From the NCBI GenBank assembly GCA_022496805.1, contig CM040088.1, positions 4,030,001-4,094,000 of the forward strand: 64,000 bases of DNA, given 5' to 3'. The notes below the pieces were generated by a model that was not told the DNA's origin, searched no databases, and was given only the letters and a program-made list of their open reading frames with translations. This DNA comes from Pohlia nutans (lineage: Eukaryota > Streptophyta > Bryopsida > Bryales > Mniaceae). Both the position numbers and the translations under genes were made by a program. Shown piece by piece: positions 12,953-24,545 of this stretch. The first letter of the stretch is position 1. Each line of letters starts with the position of its first letter.

Positions 12953-13274
12953 CCCTTAAACATCAAGAGGCCTTGGGCAGGGCAGCCAGGAAGGCATCTA
13001 AATTTTCGGAGGAAAAAAAATAAAAAAAAATAAAAATACGGCTTTGTTGGGCACTTCAGCTGCCCCAACCTCAAAACCTGTTCAATTTGATAACTTTGAT
13101 TGCTTACCAACAATTCCACAATCTCTCAAATGAGGCGCAAATTTGGAATCTAGATTGCTTTTTCAGTAGCTTTCCAACGCACCAATCCTCGCTTGATTTG
13201 GTTGAGAAAATCCACTATTTTTTTCATTATTCTCTTTTGAATAAGCCCACGGGGCTTACCTTGACATTTAAGGG
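12953..13274. mobile_element. TTAA-flanked miniature element 2
   Basis: Ends CCCTTAAACATCAAGAGG and CCCTTAAATGTCAAGG (right end read inward) between TTAA 12949-12952 and 13275-13278. It starts only 11 bp after element 1. Confidence 0.82.
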
Positions 13275-13278
13275 TTAA

Positions 13279-15003
13279 CTTAGTATGCGTTCCGTCTTTT
13301 GACAAGACTGGAAGAGGCTTCCATCAAATGAATCATGAATAATTTGAAGGTAATCAATTCCTTCGGACCACTCTTACTATTTCACCAAATCTGATAAGCA
13401 TGCATATCTGCTAATGATTGATCTCTCTAATTACAGGCTATGATATCCATCACTCGGCAGTATACAAAAGTGACTGACTTGTATGGAGCTGGCTACCTCA
13501 AATCTCTCAGAAGTGACTCACTTAGATTTCAAATTCAATGGAATTGAAGAGCTGGAATTTGTGATGGAAATTCTGCTAATCATGAAACTGTGTTAACTTT
13601 TCTGTGTCCCATCATTCTTTCTTTCTTTTTTCTCTTCTTCTCTGGCAAACTGGAAAATACAGAGTCACAGCCAGAGTCATATGTGCTTGTTACATTGATT
13701 TTGAAATCAATCTCCTTGAAGTCAAATTTTGTCTAACATTTCTCAACTGAGCATAGAAATTTGAACTTGTAACCATACTCTCACATAACCTACTTCATGA
13801 TTAGTTTTGCAGAGGTGGCAGAATGTGGTTGGCTAATCACTCATGGGTTATTTTTCATAACTTATGCCTTCCTCTTTGAACTACAGACTAGTTCACTCCA
13901 TGGAAGTGTTATAGGATTAGCTTTCTTTCTATTTTAGTTCAAAAAGTACCAATTCTTAATTAGTATTAGGTTATGTCCCATAACCTGGTCGGGATCCCTT
14001 GTTGGTTATGTAGTCCATAATTCACGGGTTCATGTAACTAGATTCATTTCCAATGGTACGTAGTATCTTTGAACTTGCAAACTTAAAAGTAAAGACAATA
14101 CTAACAATATTATCCCTTCTTTCAAAATAGTACTACGTTGAAACCATGCACTCTCCAAACAAAAAATGTCACCACTTGAACTTTCCAAAAACTCACAGGT
14201 TGCCAGTACTCCGCGACATCAACAAGTAAAAAAAATTAAGAACAAAGCTTCACATCTACTACAGACAGTAATGTTTTTTCCTGTATGTTAGTAACCTACC
14301 CTATGCTATGGTCAGATTTGTTTAAAAAAATAATTAAAAATAAAATTTATTGAAATTTTTAGAAATCATAAGTTGGTATTATTGAATAGTGTAGAAAGTA
14401 TTAATGGAAATAATTTAAATTCATAAAAAATCAAGATTATTGCAAATAACCTACCCAAGAACAAATTACAACACTTTCCATCAAAAAACTCATCACAAAG
14501 TGTAAAAGGAGGAGAACAAAATCATCTTGTGCTATATCAATGTTCAAATTTTTTAACAATGAAAAGCTCAATAAGGTGTAACAAATAGAGCTTAGGATCA
14601 AAAGTCACGGGGAGATTAGTTATCACAAGAAATGAAATTTGAAAAAAGTATAGTTTCATTTAATGAATGAAAATAGCCTTAAAAATAATTCATTTTTTAT
14701 TGGGCCTAATGAATTTGCCTCAAAGGTAACTTATGAGGCCAACTAGGATTTCTGAGATTAACCGCAACGTCCACCTATAACATTCTTTAGTAGTAGGGCA
14801 CTGCACTGCCTACTGCTTGGTTGATCTTTTATTGATACAAATAACTTTCCTTGGAACTAAAGTGAAAGATGACACTTGTCATTCAATGGAGAAATTTAGT
14901 AAGAGTCAAGCAAGTAAGACAAGCTTAAGATGTGAAAACAAAGAGCATTCAAAAGCATCAGAGAGAATCTTGAAAACTTTAGTAGGGGTACAAAGTCTAG
15001 GAC
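13279..15003. other. Intergenic DNA, no gene recognised
   Basis: AT-rich. A TAACATTCTTTAGTAGTAGGG-like end near 14780-14800 resembles the end of the element at 24296-24541, but I could not find its partner. Confidence 0.4.
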
Positions 15004-15007
15004 TTAA

Positions 15008-15328
15008 CCCCTAAACGTCATAGTGTTCAAAAACTGAATCATGAACAAATTCAAAGCCTTGTAACTTTCTCATACAATCTCAGATGACTTTCATCCAAGT
15101 CATCTTTGTAAACCTATTAAATTCTCTACCAATTTAAGTAAATCTCTTGTGATGGAGAGATGTTGGTAATATTGGAGAGGCCTCCAATGCAAGTACGTCA
15201 AATTTGTTGGGTAGATTGTATGCTTGCAATGGTCCTCTCATGTACACATTATGTACATTTGAGCCATGCTAATATCTATTTTTGAGGCTAGCATCTACTT
15301 GTGTTCAAAGGGTCAGTACGTTTAGGGC
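15008..15328. mobile_element. TTAA-type element 3, degenerate right flank
   Basis: The left end CCCCTAAACGTCATAGTG follows TTAA 15004-15007. The right end read inward is CCCTAAACGTACTGACCC, but its outer flank is no longer TTAA. The left interior (GTCCA/GTTCA AAAACTG ... TCTCATACAATC...) resembles the element at 22690-23269. Confidence 0.6.
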
Positions 15329-15693
15329 TGAACAATGTTATGCCAATTTGTGTTCAATACATGGCTATTTTTCAACAACCAATGAACCAAATGGATTGAA
15401 AGAAAATAAATCCTACAGTCTATTAAACTTGCTTGAGTGGTGTTGTTTGATGTGACATGCCACCTACAAACATACAAAGTTCTTGGTACACCTAATTCAC
15501 ATCCCCCGGCCAGCCTGTGGGGCACTTTGAAAATTGTTTTCTTTTGCTACGCCTTTCCGTGCAATTACTGTGGGTCAAAAAAACAATCCTTTTTTTTATT
15601 TTATAAGTTTGAATTAAAAATATAAGATTCAACTTATTTAAAAGAAAATGAGTAAGTATAAAGTCATGCATGGTTCAACTTTTTATGCACATA

Positions 15694-15726
15694 TAAGGTA
15701 ATTGTACCTAAAAGGGAGCATTTACC
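15694..15726. repeat. Left arm of split palindrome
   Basis: This 33-bp arm matches the complement of 16376-16408 at 30 of 33 positions. The two arms would form one palindrome with TTAA at its exact centre. That centre now holds the two elements between them. Confidence 0.8.
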
Positions 15727-15730
15727 TTAA

Positions 15731-15798
15731 AGCGTGCGTATCTACTGCAGTGTGACATTTCACAGCTGAAATGACACACTGTAGTAGATACGCACGCT
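15731..15798. mobile_element. 68-bp fold-back TTAA element
   Basis: Two 30-base arms, near-perfect complements (AGCGTGCGTATCTACTGCAG ...), surround an 8-base centre, CACAGCTG. TTAA lies on both sides (15727-15730 and 15799-15802). The right TTAA is shared with the neighbouring element. Confidence 0.8.
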
Positions 15799-15802
15799 TT
15801 AA

Positions 15803-16371
15803 CCCCTAAACGTCCTCACCTATGTCCAGTTTAGGCAGTTTGGCAAAGATGCATTATAAAATGCAATTGATATGAATATTTAGAACTTGATGTATGAATA
15901 AAAGTTATACATTTTGAATTTTAGATTCTATCTATACGGTTAGATCTATGACTGCTATCACTAATCTTTTTTTATAAATTTTGAAACATAAAATAAAAAA
16001 TTATTTTGTAATTCGATTACGAATAAGATATTGACAATATGTGGATGAAATTTGTTGTGATGGGTTATAATGTAGTACTTTAGGTGTAGTGATTTTTGGA
16101 GATTTTTTGGATGCTTGATTTTAATAGTTTTTTTTTTCAAGAACACTTTTAGACCAAAATCTTCAAGATTTTCGGTGAAACACTACAACACAAAATGAGG
16201 CATAATTTTTTCAGAAATTATTTCCTTTTCGATCGAATCACACATACATGAAGCTAACTTCCCATAAAAAATTCAGTAAAAAAATCACACCACAAAAAGT
16301 GCATGACGGATGAGAAAATACGGATGAAATCTGTACATCAGGCCAAAAACGCCTGCTTGGGCAGTTAGGGG
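15803..16371. mobile_element. TTAA-flanked miniature element 4
   Basis: Ends CCCCTAAACGTCCTCACC and, read inward, CCCCTAACTGCCCAAGCAGG. TTAA at 15799-15802 and 16372-16375. Length 569 bp, non-coding. The interior is closely related to the outer element at 19635-20781 (same TTGATGTATGAATAAAAGTT and AAGCTAACTTCCCATAAAA blocks). Confidence 0.87.
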
Positions 16372-16375
16372 TTAA

Positions 16376-16408
16376 GGTAAATGTTCCCTTTTAGGTATAG
16401 TTACCTTA
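16376..16408. repeat. Right arm of split palindrome
   Basis: Partner of 15694-15726. It reads GGTAAATGTTCCCTTTTAGG and ends in TTACCTTA. Confidence 0.8.
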
Positions 16409-17062
16409 GTAGACATGCCAATGGTTTCACTACACAATTCCATTGCATGGTTTCACTACACAATTCCAATAGAAATGTAAGGTATTGCCTAATCGCCACA
16501 CGCCGTATGGTGAAGGGCTCCAAGTGAATCTCCATTAAAAATCATACCCAATGTGTTTGACGTGCAATAAAATTTATTGTACAAAACATTTTTGTAGTGT
16601 GATTTTTTCAAGGTGAATCCCAACTTGACATACCACAATCTTTCAAAATTTGAGACGGTGTAAGTTTCAACATTGTCGTGGGTAGGATTTGAGTATTGCC
16701 TGTGCGGTCATTGGCATCTCTACCTTACAAAGTTTGTTGCAAATAAAAAGTTACAACAAGATGTAAATCCTAGTGTAGCCCACATTACGAACACAAGTAT
16801 CCGAACACTACCTTGTATTGTAGCAACTCTCAATACTAACATTCTTTATTCATGCTAGTCTTCAACTCCTAGGGTCAAAGCTATTTGTTTGGAAGATGGC
16901 ATGTTAGATCATTGTACATACTAAAGTATGCTCCATGCTAAAACTGTCAAATTTATTTTTGCTATAGAGCATAGTTGCCTTTATTATTAAACTAGTTTAT
17001 TATTTGTATTTTTTTTTAAAAATAGTAATATGATTTTAGTGTATCACAAAATGTGTCATTAA
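16409..17062. other. Intergenic DNA, no gene recognised
   Basis: AT-rich. A short stretch near 16775-16865 (ACATTACGAACACAAG, TTTATTCATGCT) resembles 8865-8905, so it is probably another dispersed repeat. Confidence 0.4.
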
Positions 17063-17889
17063 ACCCCTAAGCGCCCAAGGCTTTTGAACATAACTTAGAT
17101 GTAATACAAGATGTAGCTTCTGAAACTTCTTTAAACTTCAACTTCAAATAACGACTACAAGGTATGTTGATTAGAAGACATTTGTATGGTCAGGTTTGGA
17201 AAAATTAGAATTGAATTTTTTCAATTGAATGTACAAGTTTTTTCATGGGAAATTCACAAAAATTACATTTTTGATACTTTAAACTTGACATTCATTATAA
17301 TTGGCTAAAATCATAATGTTTCAAAAGTGGTGAGTTTGTTCATTTGAGTGCTATTATAGTTTTGTAGAGACGTCTTGAGATCTTTCTAAAAGTGATTAAA
17401 AGACATGTTCATAGGAAACTAACTTACTATTTTTAATCAATTTTTTTGATTATATTCTTCTGGTCAATCATTCCAAAATTCAAAAAATAATGAGTTATTT
17501 AGTATTGTTAACGTAATTATATAGATAAAATATTTAAAAATAGAATTTAAATACATTTTAACATAAACACTTGATCAAATTGTATGAATGCCATCCAAGT
17601 TTCATCATCTATAACTTTCATTTTTATGACAACTTCAAAAAATTATTTTTTGTAAACTTTTCATGGTAAATTTTCATAGCTGTCTAATATAGAGATTGAA
17701 AGGTAAAGACATTCAAAATGTGTTTTAAAATTATTATTTTTTAATTTAATGAGTTAAACATGATTTTATGAAGTTAGCTTTGTCTTTTTACCAAATCAAA
17801 AATTCAAAATTCAAAAAAGGAGTGTTTAGGCAATTATTTTTAACACCAAATTTTTGGGCGACCAAACACGATCGCCCAAGCACTTAGGT
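17063..17889. mobile_element. Probable old TTAA element 5
   Basis: The left end after TTAA reads ACCCCTAAGCGCCCAAGG. The right end read inward is AACCTAAGTGCTTGGGCG. The right TTAA is lost. It is included because both ends share CCTAAG(C/T)G and CCCAAG. Confidence 0.45.
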
Positions 17890-17989
17890 TTAGTACCGTA
17901 TGCAAAAGCTATGAAGAATCAATGTTTTTTTGATACATGTTTTATAATCAAGTGAACTCTTAGACTATAGATAGATACATGTTGATTAA

Positions 17990-18010
17990 CCTCTAAAGGT
18001 CAAAGGGTAC
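17990..18010. mobile_element. Solitary TTAA-element left end
   Basis: TTAA followed by CCTCTAAAGGTCAAAGGG. No convincing right end was found before the next element. Confidence 0.4.
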
Positions 18011-18532
18011 CTTACAATTTGATGTTTTATAAAAATGTCTCGTAAAGTAATCCTTGAAGGAGAAATTTAGTGGCAAGATTTGAACAAATGTTGTAGATTA
18101 AGAACCCGAAATAACATCCATATTGTTAAATGTGCAAATATCAACACTAATAAATTTATATAATACAATTTTATTTTTAAAAATCTCTTAAAATTTTACT
18201 ATAGACCAAATTTTGACATTTCAAAACTAATTATTTTTGTAACAGGCTTGAAATTCATTTGCAAAAGCTTTTTATTAATTGGTACTATCAAAATGTTATT
18301 CAATTAGTACACTAATCAAAAAACATATTAAAGAATGAAAAAAACAATTCAAAGTGGTTATACTAAAAACTGTGCATCGTGTTGATTTATTTTGAACGTA
18401 CTATAGGTGCGATTGCATTGCAACAGGCTCTGTTCTAGTAAAGAATTAAAGATTGAGATGTAACCACGTGAACATCTGATAAATGACAAGCTGATGTAGC
18501 ACTTTTGGGTGTTCCTACCTTAGGCCCTAAAG

Positions 18533-19106
18533 GTCCGTGGGTTTTTTTTTGTGTTTGAGCATCATTTTCACCTCTTTCTATTCATTTTCTTGTGATTTGA
18601 TTTTTTTTCTGCTCTCAATAGGTAATACCAATTTGATTTTTTTTTTAAAACTAAATAATTTTTTTGACCAATTTAACAATTTTTCACATGTCTCCAAAGC
18701 CGGTTAAAAAAGGTCAAAAAAGATTGTCGTTTCATCTTTTCACTTCAAACGCTATAAACTTGCAATATGTACAGACAAATTCTATGAAAGTCTTAGCATG
18801 CATTCTTTTGGTAGTCTAAAGAAAGATCCTACAGTTAGAGATGCAAAAATAATAACTTCTAAGATTCATTTTAAGCCCTGCCCACACTGCCCATTCTTCC
18901 AAAAAAAAACCTTTCTCTTTCTCTCTCTCTCTCCATAACTTCCACTTACAAAGTCGGAATAAAAAAAATAAAAAATGGATACCCATTTTTGAATTGACAT
19001 ACCAAATTCACATATTTTTAAACAAAAAGTCAAGATAAAAATTGACACCGTGGAAACCTACCCAAACATTGAAATGTCCTAGTTAGGACACTTGGTCCTT
19101 TAGGGG
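18533..19106. mobile_element. TTAA-type element 6, degenerate flanks
   Basis: The left end GGCCCTAAAGGTCCGTGGG resembles the left end of 61205-61447. The right end read inward is CCCCTAAAGGACCAAGTG. The flanks are CTTA and TTAG rather than TTAA. Confidence 0.6.
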
Positions 19107-19161
19107 TTAGACTCTACCCTAGAGAGGGAGAGGCAAACTTAGACAAAGTCTTGTGTCATTC

Positions 19162-19225
19162 TTGTTTCTAGCTTTCTCTAAATAGTTATTGTGTTATTCC
19201 AATCTCTCACAAAGCTAGAAACAAG
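19162..19225. repeat. 15-bp inverted repeat
   Basis: CTTGTTTCTAGCTTT (19162-19176) is the exact complement of 19211-19225, just left of the element starting at 19224. Confidence 0.8.
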
Positions 19226-19418
19226 TACACTGAAATCACCATATATTGTGGCCCACGGTATTTACGAGAGGCTTTACTAATAATAAATTTTTCAAAATAC
19301 TGTGGTAAAGTTCATCAAAATTGGATGAAATTTTGTTAAATTAATGAGAATTTGTCAAAATGGATGAATTTACCCACTCCATTCACCTACCCACAGTATA
19401 TGGTGATTTCAGTGTAGT
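19224..19418. mobile_element. Miniature inverted-repeat element, copy B
   Basis: Ends GTACACTGAAATCACCATAT and, read inward from the right, CTACACTGAAATCACCATAT. About 195 bp. Same family as 10276-10474, opposite orientation. Confidence 0.82.
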
Positions 19419-19634
19419 TCTTGTAAATTAGGTTTCAGTGTGATGTGAACACTGACCATCAGTAGTACTACTTGTATGGCATGGAATAATAAATGTCCCA
19501 TTGGCCTGTCCATCCTACCCTCCTTTCAGTATCCTCTCAATATTTGTGCCTAGTAACGTAATTAACCAGACTGATGAATAATTAAATCCCTTGATTATAT
19601 TTATTCAGTTTACACTCCTTTCATATTCAATTAA

Positions 19635-20781
19635 CCCCTAAATGCCCACAGCCCTCTCCAGATTGGGCAGTTTTGGGCAGATGCATTTCAATATGAAATG
19701 CAACTAAGAGGGATATTTTGAACTTGATGTATGAATAAAAGTTGTAGATTATAAATTTTAGATTTTATCCATGCAATTAGATCTATGATTGCTATCACTA
19801 ATATTTTTGTATAAAATTTGAAACTTAAAATTTAAAATTCTTTTGTAATTCGATAACGAACAAGATATTGCACAATTTGTGGATGAAATTTGTAATGATG
19901 GGTGGAAATGTAATACTCTAAATGTAGTGATTTTCGGAGATTTTTTGGTTGCTTAACCCCTAAATGACAAATCGACCATTTTCTCATCGCAACCCAAGTC
20001 ACCATGGTCAGAAAATGACATTTTTTGAGTTTTGATTTTTTGTTGAAATGGGGGTAGAGATCATGTTCTAGTGTTATTTGATGCATTTCATTTGCAATAT
20101 TGAGGTTCACTAAGGAATTTTTCAAAGACAAACACCTCAACAATGTCCTAGTGTTAAAAAACTTTCTATTTCGGGAAAGTAATGATGTTCTCTCCTTTGA
20201 ATTATTTTCTTTTTTGAACTTTAGAATAGAATGTCTAGTTTTAACCAATCATTCCAAATTTCAAATTCTAAAAATAAAAATTGTAATTTTGGTGAATATT
20301 AAATGGTAAATGTTTCTAAATTCGTTAAATGAGTGTCTAAAACATTTTTTGAAAGTTTGACGGTACAGATGTAAGTTTGAAAGTTTGATGGTATAATTAC
20401 TAAACATCATGCTTTTCATTTTTTTTCTTTTGGACCAAATTTCATCAAAATTGTAGAAGTAACATTTTGTAACACATCTAGGTTTTGCCCTTACCCCCTC
20501 TGTCATTTAGGGGTTAAGTCTACGAGTTGACTTTTTCAAGAGCACTTTTTCAACTATTTTGAACTAAGAATTTAGAAATTTTTGGTGAATCAATGCAACA
20601 TAAAATGAGGCATAAAATTTTCACAAATCATCCCCTTTCTAATCAGATCACACATGTATGAAGCTAACTTCCCATAAAATCTATAGTAAAAAATTCACAC
20701 TACAAAAAGTGTATAACGGATGAGAAAAAATGGATGAAATCTATACATCGTCCAAAAAATGAACACATGGGCAATTAGGAA
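19635..20781. mobile_element. TTAA element 7, host of a nested element
   Basis: TTAA 19631-19634 then CCCCTAAATGCCCACAGC. The right side ends GGGCAATTAGGAA before TTAA 20782-20785. Without its insert it aligns by eye with the element at 15803-16371 along its length. Confidence 0.8.
19957..20513. mobile_element. TTAA element 8, nested inside element 7
   Basis: Ends CCCCTAAATGACAAATCG and, read inward, CCCCTAAATGACAGAGGGGG. TTAA on both sides (19953-19956, 20514-20517). Length 557 bp. Its right half is related to the fragment at 59840-60217 (GGGAAAGTAATGATGTTC). Confidence 0.88.
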
Positions 20782-20785
20782 TTAA

Positions 20786-21172
20786 TACCTTGAACACCCA
20801 ATCAACCAAATTTGGGTGATTTCATACAGATTGCATCCAAGTTCTTACACCCTAGCCCCTTTTTTTTCATCCATCCCAATATTGTTGAACTCTTTGCAAT
20901 TTTCTCAAGCATGTGGTCAAAGTAAAAATGAGATTTAAAGAGGAATGAAGTTTTGAATCTTGTTTCAAGTGTCCCAAAATTTAGAAGTGTTTGAAGTATT
21001 GAACGTAAATTAAGTTTTAGGTGATATGAATGCCGGACCGCGATTGCTCAAATTTGAAGACTGGGAGTTGTCCAGCACGCTAGATGCCTAGATTGTTTAC
21101 GTAATACGTACACGCTGAAAATGTGAAACACCCAATATGTGACATGAAGGCAAATTTACACAGACTACACTC
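20786..21172. other. Intergenic DNA, nothing recognised
   Basis: AT-rich, no gene or clear repeat ends. Confidence 0.4.
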
Positions 21173-21485
21173 AATGGCGTATTTAGTGTCCGAGAAGAAT
21201 TGATATCTTTTACCACAATTTGTTCAAAGGTGAAGAGATATAGTGTCCCTTGACACTATAGTACATAGCAATTTGCCACTTATCATTCTCACTTTCATTG
21301 ACAGTGCCATGTTCTTTCCAAGTAATGAGAGTGATATGAGCTGGCATGTCATATTTATTATAAAGTTGCCATATGTCATTGGAACACTACATTCATTTTA
21401 TTTTTTACAAGGACACTATATCTCCCTAAAATTAAATAGTGTTTGGGTTTAGAAATAGTGTCCCGGGACAATAAATACACCATTT
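21173..21485. mobile_element. Miniature inverted-repeat element
   Basis: The left end AATGGCGTATTTAGTGTCC matches the right end read inward (AATGGTGTATTTATTGTCC). About 313 bp. The inside repeats TAGTGTCCC and GACACTATA motifs. Non-coding; superfamily unknown. Confidence 0.65.
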
Positions 21486-21738
21486 AGAGAATCCTTAAAA
21501 AATTTAAACTTGGAAAGAAAAAATTGACCTAGGAATATTTTTAGTGGATAAACTAATAAGATTCAAAAATAAAATGAAAAAGTCATAAAGATCTGATTTA
21601 TATAGAATTTTAAAAATGAAAGAAAATCATATCCTACTCGTGTAATGTTGATGGTGTGTTTTTAACACCCAAAATTGTACTTTAAAAGACTTAATTCGCC
21701 TATCCATAGTGAGTGGTTTTAAGTTTTTTGAATGGCAG

Positions 21739-21770
21739 TTGGGGGGGGGGGGGGGGGGGGGGGGAGGGGG
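21739..21770. repeat. Poly-G tract
   Basis: A run of about 25 G followed by AGGGGG and a TG run. It is a likely weak spot for sequencing accuracy. Confidence 0.95.
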
Positions 21771-22689
21771 TGTGTGTGTGGGGGAAGTTAGAGAACACTC
21801 CGAGTGAGAAAAGACTAAATTCTAGTGCGTGATATGAAAAATATAAATGTCAAAAGACTCGATGGTGCACTCATAAGTGCAAATTCTTTCACTCAAAAGT
21901 GACCGTCATATATCTGATTCTCCACCCTAATGTAGACATATCCATCACCACCCAACACTAAATTCTTTCCTCATGCAATAGCAACTTACATTCTAGAACA
22001 CAAATGTAACTATATTTATGAATATATTAGAGCAAGTCAAAATTGTTAAATGGATGGTAATGGGTATGTTTACTTTATGCAATACTCTAGCAAGCAGTTT
22101 CTACTGATCAAGAACGACCTCAGGGAAGTCACTTAGTGTAAATGTTGGGTACATATGAGCGTACAAAGGGTATTTAATAGGGGGCTATGAAATAGTTGAA
22201 ATATTATACTATTTATAGCATATTTAGGGTATATTCCATATATTCTAAGAATATTCCTAAAATATTCCCAAATTGGTTTTGTAACACCCTATATTACTTT
22301 TATAAATTTATAATTTTTATCTCAAATGAATAAAAGACACCCTATATTTGTTCTCTCATAGTTATCTAAATTCTTGACAGTGACTTCCCTGGGAGAATTA
22401 CATTTGTCACTTGTTTCATAAAATCAAAAAAATAAAAATAAAAAATTGATTAAACCTACTATGTGCCTACAATATACTATAAGGTAATTTTTCCATTCAC
22501 ATAGTTTTCAATTGGTGAGTATGTTAATTGCTATTAGATAAATAATAAAAATTGGGCATCTTGTTTCCATTTTGAAAAGGGTTTTAATGCACTAGAATAC
22601 AAATTATTTGGATACCGTATAAATAAATTATGAATTTTAGAATTTTTCCTATAGATTTCCCAAAAGTTGTGGATTTAGTGACTCTTTAA
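21771..22689. other. Intergenic DNA, no gene recognised
   Basis: Around 22100-22135 and 22372-22412 there are inverted CAGGGAAGTCACT blocks about 270 bp apart, possibly the ends of an old miniature element. Confidence 0.4.
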
Positions 22690-23269
22690 CCCCTAAACGT
22701 AACAGCGTCCAGAAACTGGAGGACTAACAGATTCAAACCCTTCTCACGTTCTCATCAATGCTTGGATGAAAGTCATCCAATTTTTTGGAGATTCTTCACC
22801 AAGTTGTTGTCTTATCTAACGGTTGGATTTAGTCATACTTGATTACATATTTTTCTAAAATTACAAATGTAGAAGTATGTCAAGTTGTTGACCAAGCCAA
22901 AATTGCATTGACTGTAGTTCAAAAGTGGCCTTGCAAAAATGAGGTTATAGATTTAAGAAACACAAAAATTTCAAAGAATCACCACGTTTAAGAGTATCTC
23001 ATTTCAAATTCATTCCAACAAATTTTACTCAAAAAATATTAAAATTTTGTTTGTAATCAAATTTAGAAGGAATTTTTAATTTTAACTTTCAAATTTTATA
23101 ATTAAATATTGGTGATAGTATTAGCGAATCAAACCGTACGGATGGAATCTAAAATTCAAAATCTAGAACTTTCATTTGTATATCAATTCCAAAATATTCT
23201 TCTAAATAGTACTTTATGTTGATTTTTCTCAAATTGTCAATTCCAGGGACACCCTGGTACGTTTAGGGG
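22690..23269. mobile_element. TTAA-flanked miniature element 9
   Basis: Ends CCCCTAAACGTAACAGCG and, read inward, CCCCTAAACGTACCAGGG. TTAA at 22686-22689 and 23270-23273. Length 580 bp, non-coding. Confidence 0.88.
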
Positions 23270-23273
23270 TTAA

Positions 23274-24295
23274 CTGATGTACATTTATTCAATTTTAGAA
23301 TTAGTTTGAGCTTACCCACGAGAACAAGAAAAATACGCAAATGGGGAACTATTTCAAACTGTTATTATGAAGAGGGAGAGATAATAACCGCCCAAACTCA
23401 ACTAGAATAACTACTTCGAGTTAGGGTGAGGTGAGAACTCCTAGTTGCATGCAAGTTCCAAATTAAAGTTCCTTATCACCACCAACACCATTACTATTTA
23501 TAAGGTAGGTATTTGATGACTCACTGCATACAAAATTTTGAGTGATTTTGTACTCAATTATATAAAATAAATATATGTGATAACGTGATATGAAGATTTC
23601 AGACACTCAATAAAAATTTCAGCCCTTCGAAAATTAGTACCACATGCACTAAATGGCATAATCAGTGTACAGTACCTTAATTTTGAGAGTGGCTCAATCA
23701 TGCTACTGGTATGCCACACATCTCCTTCAATCTGTACCCAATACATGAACTTTTTCACTGGATGTAAAAAGTAAAAAAGTAAACTAGAAAGAAATCCTCA
23801 CTTACCCAGAGCCATCACTTTCAAAATCATACTAGTAGCCATGATGCACTATTACAGGGCCTGGTTCCACTTTTACCCCAAAGGCCAAATGGGTTGATGT
23901 GATATGTACCAACATGTTGGCCGCTGCAAGTCATCCTGACTGTGACCATAATAAAATTACTCTTCTAAGCAGTGATATTATTTTGGCATTTAAATGCCAA
24001 AAAGCACCAAAAATAATTGGAGTGCACCAAGCCTTTGGAAAAATTTGAAGAAAAAATGGATGAAGATGTCATATTATTCCAAAACTTGAAATAAATTAGA
24101 TGAAATTGCCAGTTTTAATAAAATTCATCCAAATATGCGGATGAAAATATGGTTCTATCTGAAATATAGATAAACATGAAAATATTTGTTTACACCATTT
24201 TATTTTATGTCGTCACTTTAGCACTTCTTCAAAAACCAAAAACGAATCCGACCCTATTCCTAAGGTAAAGCTCGAGACATACATAGAATGGACTT
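23274..24295. other. Intergenic DNA, no gene recognised
   Basis: A 66-codon minus-strand frame at 23558-23758 has no recognisable feature. Confidence 0.4.
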
Positions 24296-24541
24296 GCACA
24301 TAACATTCTTTAGCTAGTAATGCAGCACACCCTTTTACTTGTGCATAGAATGAACATTTGAATAGAGAATTGATGATGTGGAACATATAGAAACTATTTA
24401 AAAAACAAAAGTTTGTTGAGCTATCAAGCCATCTTTAGCTAAAGATGGTTTTAAATTCTCTAGCTAAAGATTACAATTCTTGCTACCTGTGATGCTGATT
24501 CCCAAGGATGAACAGTGGAGCTGCTAAAGAATGTTATGCAT
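24296..24541. mobile_element. Miniature inverted-repeat element with central palindrome
   Basis: Left TAACATTCTTTAGC and right GCTAAAGAATGTTA ends, about 246 bp apart, with TGCA next to both. The middle holds CCATCTTTAGCTAAAGATGG. The ends resemble those of the CATAACATTCAGTAGCC family at 50.5, 55.4 and 61.5 kb. Confidence 0.7.
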
Positions 24542-24545
24542 GGGT

